Assembly: GCA_001773975.1 (NCBI GenBank)
Contig: MEYI01000009.1
Coordinates: forward strand, 8,222 to 15,826
DNA length: 7,605 bases
Direction of reading: 5' to 3'
DNA from: Candidatus Azambacteria bacterium RBG_16_47_10
Lineage (GTDB): Bacteria; Patescibacteriota; Minisyncoccia; GWC2-36-17; WO2-46-25
Shown one piece after another: positions 1-4,362 of the stretch. The notes below the pieces were generated by a model, which was not told where the DNA came from, made no database searches, and saw nothing but the letters and a program-made list of their open reading frames with translations. Position numbers and translations under genes: made by a program. Positions within the stretch are counted from its first letter, which is position 1. Each line of letters starts with the position of its first letter.

Positions 1-80
1 GGCACGCGCATGTCGTGCCGATAGCTCTTCGGGATCTCCCACGTGTAATCATTTATCTTTATGAGATCTTCTTTTTTCAT
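1..80 (-). CDS. rtcB: RNA-splicing ligase RtcB, N-terminal fragment
   Basis: The first 26 codons of a gene that leaves the window on the left. Read on the minus strand from the ATG at 80-78, the protein begins MKKEDLIKI and continues NDYTWEIPKSYRHDMRVP, which matches the conserved RtcB N-terminus (NDYxWEIPKxYxxxMRVP). RtcB is the Mn2+/GTP-dependent ligase that joins RNA 2',3'-cyclic phosphate or 3'-phosphate ends to 5'-OH ends, in tRNA splicing or RNA repair. The ATG overlaps the archease stop codon as ATGA (80-77) and no Shine-Dalgarno is visible, so translation is probably coupled to archease. Archease is RtcB's activating partner, which supports the call. The catalytic His/Cys metal ligands lie outside the window and cannot be checked. 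The identity is confident despite the short fragment. Confidence 0.88.
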   Translation of the reverse strand, partial: MKKEDLIKINDYTWEIPKSYRHDMRV

Positions 81-487
81 ATATCGAAAAGAATCGTTAC
101 TGCATAATCGCCCTCATCGCTTTTCTCTATTTCCGCGCCGTGATACGTAACCGCTTTGATGTCTTCGCCAAACCCCTCCACGCGCTCACCCGAAATCTCC
201 GCTTCTACTTCCGTATCAGTAAGTTTTTTGAACCGCACTTCCGTAAAAACACCCTTTTCTATCTGGCCCTGTGCAAGCACTTCGGAAAGAAAATCTATCA
301 GCAATGCGGTGCGATCAACTGACTGCACATTGATATTTCTCGTAATTCGTAATTCATGATTCATAATTCGCGTATTCTGTATTTCCGCCATTCCCTCAAA
401 CGCGGCTCGAAACAACTCTTCCATTGTCGAGCCCTCTGCCTTCAACCTCACATCGGCGGTATGGGAAAGTATGTAATGAGTTCTCAT
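77..487 (-). CDS. Archease (RtcB activator)
   Basis: 136 aa, the usual archease length. Archease speeds guanylylation and turnover of RtcB. Visible family features are the N-terminal HTAD (residues 9-12, D12 a metal ligand), GSTMEELFRAAFEGM (19-33), KAVTYHGAEIE (109-119) and the C-terminal TILFDI, whose final Asp (135) is the second conserved acidic ligand. The start ATG (487-485) overlaps the thpR stop as ATGA, and the stop (79-77) overlaps the rtcB start, so it is the middle gene of a tightly coupled operon. An oddity is that residues 40-50 (RIMNHELRITR) are encoded by a tandem heptanucleotide repeat and occupy the variable region between the first helix and the next strand. Overall length is still normal, so the repeat seems to replace, not extend, that segment. 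Confidence 0.93.
   Translation of the reverse strand: MRTHYILSHTADVRLKAEGSTMEELFRAAFEGMAEIQNTRIMNHELRITRNINVQSVDRTALLIDFLSEVLAQGQIEKGVFTEVRFKKLTDTEVEAEISGERVEGFGEDIKAVTYHGAEIEKSDEGDYAVTILFDI
342..369. repeat. Tandem heptanucleotide repeat inside archease
   Basis: Four 7-bp units in direct tandem on the plus strand: GTAATTC (342-348), GTAATTC (349-355), ATGATTC (356-362) and ATAATTC (363-369). Degenerate half-matches such as GTATTC lie just beyond 369. The unit length is not a multiple of three, so the reading frame cycles through the repeat and encodes R-I-M-N-H-E-L-R-I-T. Losing or gaining one unit would shift the archease frame. The array is seen directly. Whether it is variable is unknown. 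Confidence 0.85.
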
Positions 488-1038
488 GCGTAAGCGCTTA
501 ATGGAAATGTCTCAAGTTTTTCATAGCGCACACCCGCAGGATCAAGGCGGGACTCCATCAGTTCAACAGAACGGACATCAAACGCTGATAACGCGCATTG
601 CGTTTTTGTAATATCAATTTCTTGTGCCAACGCAGGGTTTTTAAAACGGGCTAATGTTGCATGTGGGATTATTTCTTTATGCGGCTCCACTGCTAAAAAA
701 CTTTGCAGCTCTTTTTGCATTTCTTCCACGAGTCGCCGATACGCATTGCTCTCTTCAAACACCGCCCACACCATGCGCGCCTGCATACCCGGCGGCGCGA
801 AAGAAATTTTTTCAAACGCAAGAGAAAACGGTGCGGTGCGCACGCACAGCTCTTTCAGCTTTTCTTTTATTTCACCAGTGCGCTCCTCCTCCGCATCCCC
901 TAAAAAACATGCGGTGATATGGATGTTTTCTTTTGATGTCCAACGCACATCCTTCAATGGAAATTGTTCACAATAATTCATAAGCACATCCTGCCACTCT
1001 ATAGGGAGCGCGATCGATACAAAAAGTCGTTTTGTCAT
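484..1038 (-). CDS. thpR: RNA 2',3'-cyclic phosphodiesterase (2'-5' RNA ligase family)
   Basis: 184 aa, typical of the LigT/ThpR branch of the 2H phosphoesterases. Both catalytic HxT motifs are present: HIT at residues 40-42 (NIHITACFLGD) and HAT at 126-128 (PHATLARFKN). The N-terminus KRLFVSIALP is also characteristic. The family hydrolyses 2',3'-cyclic phosphate RNA ends to 2'-phosphates and shows weak 2'-5' ligation in vitro. An in-frame ATG at 1044 would add two residues. I prefer 1038 because a TGCTATACT extended -10 box (1054-1046) would start transcription near 1039, after the upstream ATG. The stop overlaps the archease start (ATGA). It is the first gene of the thpR-archease-rtcB operon. 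Family identity is secure, while the in vivo RNA substrate is unknown. Confidence 0.92.
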   Translation of the reverse strand: MTKRLFVSIALPIEWQDVLMNYCEQFPLKDVRWTSKENIHITACFLGDAEEERTGEIKEKLKELCVRTAPFSLAFEKISFAPPGMQARMVWAVFEESNAYRRLVEEMQKELQSFLAVEPHKEIIPHATLARFKNPALAQEIDITKTQCALSAFDVRSVELMESRLDPAGVRYEKLETFPLSAYA

Positions 1039-1045
1039 ATACATA

Positions 1046-1054
1046 AGTATAGCA
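1046..1054 (-). promoter_or_regulatory. Extended -10 promoter of thpR operon, probably leaderless
   Basis: On the minus strand 1054-1046 reads TGCTATACT, an extended -10 element (TGn + TATACT). No convincing -35 lies 17 bp upstream. The predicted transcription start is about 1039, 1 nt before the ATG at 1038. An AAAGGAG stretch lies upstream at about 1060-1066, but it would fall outside the transcript, so it is probably not a ribosome binding site for this start. Confidence 0.55.
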
Positions 1055-1085
1055 CCAAACTCCTTTTCTCATCCTACCATGACCA

Positions 1086-1114
1086 TTGACAGATATATAA
1101 AATAATGCCATATT
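1086..1114 (+). promoter_or_regulatory. Promoter of the plus-strand gene at 1189
   Basis: A consensus -35 TTGACA (1086-1091) is followed by a 17-bp spacer and CATATT (1109-1114), which matches TATAAT at 4 of 6 positions. TG at 1106-1107 gives an extended -10. The predicted start is near 1121, giving a leader of about 68 nt. It is divergent from the thpR promoter with about 30 bp between them. Confidence 0.55.
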
Positions 1115-1143
1115 CGATTTTAAGATAGCATGGTGCTGTTTTA

Positions 1144-1181
1144 CAACTCAATTGGCCATAGCGGGCCAACTCATAAGGAGG
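1144..1181 (+). promoter_or_regulatory. 5' leader with hairpin, direct repeat and strong Shine-Dalgarno
   Basis: The leader of the 1189 gene holds a perfect 6-bp inverted repeat, TTGGCC (1152-1157) and GGCCAA (1164-1169), with a 6-nt loop. It is flanked by a direct repeat CAACTCA at 1144-1150 and 1167-1173. A near-perfect Shine-Dalgarno AAGGAGG (1175-1181) lies 7 nt before the ATG and fixes the start at 1189. The hairpin ends 5 nt before the Shine-Dalgarno, so it could affect ribosome access. That role is inference. Confidence 0.5.
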
Positions 1182-1188
1182 AACCGCG

Positions 1189-1599
1189 ATGAAAAAGATC
1201 TCTTTGTTCTTTTTAAAATCAGCAAAAAATCTTCTGCCTACCTCGAAAAAGTACGGCGCACCTCCCGGCATAATTGCCGCGATGGATTTCCCGCACAATC
1301 TGGTAAGGACTGTCATGTGCGGATATTACGTATCTCCGGACGAAGCAAAAACCATCGGAGGGGCGGCGTGGAGCATCTTTGATCCCACGCAACATCAGGG
1401 TGAAAGCGCGCGCAACGCCGTCTACCGGGCTTATCGGATTGAAGGCGTTATTTCCACAGGCGCTGGCGACACGATCGTCCTTGAGCTCTCGTTTTACGAT
1501 AAAGGAGGGAAAAAACCGTTCTTCACCGCAAGATCTTTTTTCAACAGGATACACGGAACGGTCTGCGCATTAGGCGGTTATTCGGAAACGTGCGGCTAA
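1189..1599 (+). CDS. Hypothetical protein, 136 aa, only plus-strand gene
   Basis: I do not recognise this protein. It is a real gene by context: its own promoter, a strong Shine-Dalgarno 7 nt before ATG 1189, and an intrinsic terminator 4 nt after the stop. The N-terminus (MKKISLFFLKSAKNLL) is basic and amphipathic with no clear signal peptide or membrane segment. The rest looks like a compact, mostly beta fold: hydrophobic alternation at residues 82-104 (YRIEGVISTG through IVLELSFYD) and a Phe/Arg-rich stretch PFFTARSFFNR (110-120). It has three cysteines (44, 126, 135), the last two near the C-terminus. It lies divergent from the RNA-repair operon and convergent with the GNAT gene, so it forms a stand-alone unit. 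No function is assigned. Confidence 0.75.
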   Translation: MKKISLFFLKSAKNLLPTSKKYGAPPGIIAAMDFPHNLVRTVMCGYYVSPDEAKTIGGAAWSIFDPTQHQGESARNAVYRAYRIEGVISTGAGDTIVLELSFYDKGGKKPFFTARSFFNRIHGTVCALGGYSETCG

Positions 1600-1602
1600 A
1601 CC

Positions 1603-1645
1603 AACAAGGTCATCCAAAAAATGGATGACCTTGTTTTCTTTTTCC
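1603..1645 (+). terminator. Intrinsic terminator after the 1189-1599 gene
   Basis: A perfect 14-bp stem, 1603-1616 with 1622-1635, a 5-nt A-rich loop, and a T-rich tail (1634-1643, interrupted by one C). It begins 4 nt after the TAA stop. The reverse orientation lacks a good U-tract, so it probably serves the plus strand mainly, although it also lies between two convergent genes. Confidence 0.88.
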
Positions 1646-1683
1646 TGCAACCTCGTAACCCGTGCGACAGAATACTGGTATTA

Positions 1684-2214
1684 TTATTTACTCTTCGCCC
1701 TCCATTCGTTTTCCAATATACCCATAACGATACTGTCATAGAATTTTCCTCTTCGTAACACGCGTTCTCGTTTCACTCCTTCTTTTTTAAATCCGAGACG
1801 CTTATACACCGCTATCGCCCGTGGGTTATTTTCATGCACTTCGAGATCGATACGATGGAGTTTTAATTTTTGAAATCCATATCGTATTAATACCCGTGTT
1901 GCATCCGTGCCATATCCCTGGTTCCAATATCGCTTATCGCCTATTACGATCCCGAATGTCGCATTCTTATCGCGCTTGCTTATTTTATGGAAATCGATGC
2001 TCCCGATATGAATACCGTCTTGCGTATCGATCGCGCATGTAAGTTTTGCTTTTTGTTTTGCCAATCCTCGTATCCATTTTCTCTCCTCCACAAGCGTAAC
2101 GCGCTTCGCTAAAATAAACTGTGTCACTTCGGGGTCGGCAAACCACTTCACGAACCGCGGAGCATCGCTAAGCACAATAGAACGCAGTATTGTTTTTTCT
2201 CCTTTCAAAATCAT
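1684..2214 (-). CDS. GNAT-family N-acetyltransferase (RimJ/RimL-like)
   Basis: 176 aa, a full-length single GNAT domain of the Acetyltransf_3 (RimJ/RimL/SpeG-like) type. The start GEKTILRSIVLSDAPRF is the usual beta1-alpha1. Motif A, the acetyl-CoA pyrophosphate-binding loop, is QGYGTDA at residues 99-105 after FGIVIGDKRYWN. Motif B is NPRAIAVYKRLGF at 130-142, and RRGKFYDSIVMGIL follows at 154-167 as in RimJ-like enzymes. It acetylates an amine, possibly a protein N-terminus or a small molecule, but the substrate cannot be read from sequence. It starts 17 nt after the stop of the OB-fold gene on the same strand, with only a weak purine-rich GAAAGA upstream, so it is probably the last gene of that operon. 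It converges on the 1603-1645 terminator. Confidence 0.9.
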   Translation of the reverse strand: MILKGEKTILRSIVLSDAPRFVKWFADPEVTQFILAKRVTLVEERKWIRGLAKQKAKLTCAIDTQDGIHIGSIDFHKISKRDKNATFGIVIGDKRYWNQGYGTDATRVLIRYGFQKLKLHRIDLEVHENNPRAIAVYKRLGFKKEGVKRERVLRRGKFYDSIVMGILENEWRAKSK

Positions 2215-2231
2215 AATATCTTTCTTTTTTG

Positions 2232-2624
2232 TTACCCCACCTGCGCGCCGGATGGCGCTGCTTTTTCCGGCATAAGCAATATCGGCCCCTCTTCACTACT
2301 TGCGGCAAGAAGCATGCCGTGGCTTTCAATACCCATAAGCGCGCGGGGCGCGAGATTGGCAACAATAATAATTTGCTTGCCGATAAGTTCTTCGGGCGCA
2401 TACCGCTTGCCGATACCTGCAACGATCTGTCGCGTTTCCCGCACCGGTTCGGACACAGAAATTTGCTCTTCACCTTCTACGGGAGCTTTCTCTTCAGCTA
2501 CTGAAGCGCTAACGCCCAGATCCAGCTGAAGTTTTATGAGCTTTTCAGATCCTTCCACCCGCTCCGCTGCCGTGATCGTCGCTACCCGCAATTCTGTTTT
2601 CTTGAATTCGTCGAATGTGATCAT
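2232..2624 (-). CDS. Stand-alone tRNA-binding OB-fold protein (MetRS C-terminal/EMAPII-like)
   Basis: 130 aa matching the tRNA-binding domain found at the C-terminus of many methionyl-tRNA synthetases and in Arc1p/EMAPII. Family landmarks are FKKTELRVATITAAERVEGSEKL (7-29), RQIVAGIGKRYAPEELIGK (65-83) and VANLAPRALMGIESHGMLLAA (88-108). No synthetase catalytic domain is attached, so it may bind tRNA in trans to MetRS or act as a general tRNA chaperone. An oddity is an acidic insertion of about 25 residues (about 38-64, rich in Glu, Ala, Val) between LQLDLG and RQIVAGI, where the family normally has a tight turn. Its ATG overlaps the DUF5654 stop by one base (TAATG, 2626-2622), with AGGA a few nt upstream, indicating coupled translation. 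Confidence 0.88.
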   Translation of the reverse strand: MITFDEFKKTELRVATITAAERVEGSEKLIKLQLDLGVSASVAEEKAPVEGEEQISVSEPVRETRQIVAGIGKRYAPEELIGKQIIIVANLAPRALMGIESHGMLLAASSEEGPILLMPEKAAPSGAQVG

Positions 2625-2869
2625 TATTTCCTATTTGCTAATCGTAAAAGATATCGAGTTATCACTACTACAAAAATAGTGATGATGACCGCATATATAA
2701 ATTTTGCCCACATCGTGCCCTGGCCGAGCGGAAAGATGTTTTCTATAAATGCTTTTATCGCATCGTTCCATGCGAGACCGGCGACAAGCCCGAATGCCGT
2801 CGCGATATACCCTACTGTTTGCGCTCGCACCTGCTCTCGCACGCTTTGTTGTTCTTGTTGTTGTTCCAT
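2624..2869 (-). CDS. DUF5654-like small membrane protein
   Basis: 81 aa from ATG 2869. A Gln/Glu-rich, probably helical N-terminus (EQQQEQQSVREQVRAQ) precedes two membrane segments: roughly GYIATAFGLVAGLAWNDAI, and FIYAVIITIFVVVITRYLL near the C-terminus, with a basic tail (RLANRK). The GLVAGLAWNDAIKAFIE and AKFIYAVIIT signatures are as I remember them for DUF5654, a family of unknown function in archaea and CPR bacteria. An upstream in-frame ATG at 2893 is less likely: it abuts the T-tract of the preceding terminator and precedes a TATACT -10 box (2883-2878) that would start transcription near 2871. It is the first gene of a unit with the OB-fold and GNAT genes. Its role is unknown. Confidence 0.82.
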   Translation of the reverse strand: MEQQQEQQSVREQVRAQTVGYIATAFGLVAGLAWNDAIKAFIENIFPLGQGTMWAKFIYAVIITIFVVVITRYLLRLANRK

Positions 2870-2877
2870 ATATCTAT

Positions 2878-2883
2878 AGTATA
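2878..2883 (-). promoter_or_regulatory. -10 box of the DUF5654 operon, probably leaderless
   Basis: TATACT on the minus strand (2883-2878), 8 nt before ATG 2869, preceded by GC as at the thpR promoter. The predicted start near 2871 would give a leader of about 2 nt. No clear -35 is seen, because the upstream DNA is terminator tail. Confidence 0.45.
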
Positions 2884-2900
2884 GCGACGGCATAAAAAAG

Positions 2901-2934
2901 AAAACACCCCGCCATTGTGGCCGGGTGTTTTTTT
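2901..2934. terminator. Bidirectional intrinsic terminator
   Basis: Stem 2901-2909 with 2923-2931, one internal mismatch (2910/2922), an inner GCC/GGC pairing (2911-2913 with 2919-2921) and a 5-nt loop ATTGT. T-tracts follow on both strands: seven T at 2928-2934 on plus, and TTTTCTTTTTT across 2904-2894 on minus. On the minus strand it ends transcription of the 2955-3368 gene about 20 nt after its stop and insulates the DUF5654 operon. Confidence 0.88.
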
Positions 2935-2954
2935 AAAAAAAATAGAAGGCATGC

Positions 2955-3368
2955 TTATTTGAAATGCATCAGCAAGTAACACTCTTCTTCACCGACAACC
3001 AAAATATGCTTCTTGTTATCGGCAGCGATATACACTCGCCCGTCTTCTCCTTCGACAAACATTAGCTTTTCAAACTCTTCCGTTAAGATTTGGAGGATCT
3101 CATCTCTTCTTTCATACGGACAATGCAACCGTGTCCACGAATCACCGTTTGGCGTTATCGCGTTTCTTTTGTTCTTTAAAAGAAGAAGCGCCTCCTGTTT
3201 TGTCCACTCGCCACACATAATAGCCAGAAGATCCCAGGTTCTAAAAAGCCCTTTCCACTCTCCTTTGGTTGGGAGAGACCCTCCACTCCTGCTATACGGA
3301 AGGGGGGCTCCTCCGAAATGCCTCTTGCTTCTTTTCTCGAGCATCTCCGCTGATCTGTCCTTTGCCAT
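2955..3368 (-). CDS. Hypothetical protein, 137 aa
   Basis: I do not recognise this protein. The start at ATG 3368 is supported by a strong Shine-Dalgarno (GAGGAGG about 5 nt upstream), and a bidirectional terminator follows the stop. The N-terminal 30 residues are basic and Gly/Ser-rich and probably flexible (EKRSKRHFGG). Residues 38-66 (WKGLFRTWDLLAIMCGEWTKQEALLLLK) look helical. A second helix at 86-104 (ERRDEILQILTEEFEKLMF) leads into a short beta region (VEGEDGRVYIAADNKKHILVV, 105-125) ending EEECYLLMHFK. No signal peptide or membrane span is seen. It lies downstream of mutY on the same strand across an 85-nt gap with no terminator, so it could be partly read from mutY. No function is assigned. 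Confidence 0.72.
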   Translation of the reverse strand: MAKDRSAEMLEKRSKRHFGGAPLPYSRSGGSLPTKGEWKGLFRTWDLLAIMCGEWTKQEALLLLKNKRNAITPNGDSWTRLHCPYERRDEILQILTEEFEKLMFVEGEDGRVYIAADNKKHILVVGEEECYLLMHFK

Positions 3369-3453
3369 AACATCCTCCTCTCTATATTTTATTCATTTTT
3401 TTAGGTGCTGGTTTTATTAGAAATCTACATTACGATATATGAAAAAGCAATAG

Positions 3454-4287
3454 CTATGAGACGATGCAAAATGACCTTCCTGTGCGTCGCACGAACCCTT
3501 CTTTTTCAAGGCGCACGAATATTTTTTCAACGCGCTCAAGTGGCTCATGCGTCTCCCGCGCTACAGCGCGCGCGGTGAGTGATTTATGTTTCACCAAAAG
3601 CGCCACGATCTTCCCTCGCACCTGCCTATCTGAACCGGTGAATGGCTTTTGCTTCACATAATGCGCGCTTTTGCGATTCGGATTTTCTTTTTCTTTCGTG
3701 GTAAGCATCGTACCGTAATCCATGAGCGCAAAATACCACTCTCTGGGATTTTTTTGATCTACTGTTTTTTCAACGAGCGTACTGATATCTTTGTCGCTCA
3801 CTTTTTTTGCATCGCCAAAAAAGAAATGAATGAATACGCGCCGGATATTTGTTTCAATAAAAACCGAGGGGTGATTAAACGCGAACGCCGCAATAGATCC
3901 CGCGGTTGCTTTTCCGATTCCCGGCAATGCATGAAGCACTTCGGGATCATTCGGTAATTTTCCTTTATATTTTTCAACAACAATCTCCGCGAGTTTTTTC
4001 AAAAACAATGCGCGGCGATTATACCCAAGCCCCTGCCACGCACCAAGCACATCGGTAAGCGACGCGCGAGCAAGCGCAGAAAAATTCGGGAATTGTTTTA
4101 TAAATTCTTTGTATTTCGGAGTTACTCTATCCACCTGTGTTTGCTGAAGCATGACTTCAGACACCACGATGCGGTACGGATCGGTCGTTTTTCGCCATAC
4201 CATGTCATGTCGACCATGCGTGCGGTAATACCCCCAGATCTCATCTTGAAAATCCTGAATTTTCTTTTGTTTTACAGCGTTTTTCAT
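3454..4287 (-). CDS. mutY: A/G-specific adenine glycosylase, MutY-type, lacking Fe-S cluster
   Basis: 277 aa (E. coli MutY is 350). HhH-GPD base-excision glycosylase removing adenine opposite 8-oxoguanine. Seen: VSEVMLQQTQV (42-52) with catalytic Glu44; WQGLGYNRRA (84-93); helix-hairpin-helix LPGIGKATAG (121-130), with Ala where EndoIII has its Lys nucleophile, so monofunctional MutY-like; and FIETNIRRVF (143-152), where Glu145 replaces the usual catalytic Asp of DxNVxRV. Missing: the CX6CX2CX5C [4Fe-4S] motif, since the only Cys in the protein is residue 274. Also missing is the C-terminal Nudix-like 8-oxoG-recognition domain. The final 50 residues (RGKIVALLVKHKSLTARAVA onward) look like a small winged helix. 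It starts 75 bp after dinB ends and has its own extended -10. It could instead be a glycosylase with a different mismatch preference. Confidence 0.88.
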   Translation of the reverse strand: MKNAVKQKKIQDFQDEIWGYYRTHGRHDMVWRKTTDPYRIVVSEVMLQQTQVDRVTPKYKEFIKQFPNFSALARASLTDVLGAWQGLGYNRRALFLKKLAEIVVEKYKGKLPNDPEVLHALPGIGKATAGSIAAFAFNHPSVFIETNIRRVFIHFFFGDAKKVSDKDISTLVEKTVDQKNPREWYFALMDYGTMLTTKEKENPNRKSAHYVKQKPFTGSDRQVRGKIVALLVKHKSLTARAVARETHEPLERVEKIFVRLEKEGFVRRTGRSFCIVS

Positions 4288-4294
4288 GAAAAAT

Positions 4295-4303
4295 ATTATA
4301 CCA
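4295..4303 (-). promoter_or_regulatory. Extended -10 promoter of mutY, probably leaderless
   Basis: On the minus strand 4303-4295 reads TGGTATAAT, a perfect -10 hexamer with extended TG. Seven nt separate it from ATG 4287, so transcription should start at about 4288, leaving essentially no leader. No -35 is recognisable at 17 bp, which is common for extended -10 promoters. No Shine-Dalgarno is present. Confidence 0.68.
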
Positions 4304-4323
4304 CATTTCCCGATATCAACGGG

Positions 4324-4354
4324 TTATACATAGCTTATACACATGTTATCCAGA
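4324..4354 (+). repeat. Three DnaA-box-like 9-mers at exact 11-bp spacing
   Basis: On the plus strand TTATACATA (4324-4332), TTATACACA (4335-4343) and TTATCCAGA (4346-4354) begin 11 bp apart in the same orientation. The middle one matches the DnaA box consensus TTATNCACA exactly, and each flanking one differs by one base. They lie between the dinB stop (4363) and the mutY -10 box, about 21-51 bp upstream of that box. The sequence match is direct, but DnaA binding is inference. Alternatives are operators for another phased regulator, or chance in an AT-rich gap. Confidence 0.5.
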
Positions 4355-4362
4355 AATATGCA

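Noticed and set aside
654..976. Plus-strand open frames opposite thpR
   Set aside because: Overlap a gene with both catalytic HxT motifs; their Cys/Phe/Pro-rich content is typical of antisense reading.
1074..1316. 80-aa minus-strand open frame overlapping the 1189 gene
   Set aside because: It crosses the promoter and leader of a well-supported plus-strand gene and has no Shine-Dalgarno or recognisable content.
4288..4362. Replication origin at the DnaA-like array
   Set aside because: Only three boxes, no DNA-unwinding element I can defend, and none of the usual origin-linked genes nearby. Kept as a regulatory or titration hypothesis only.
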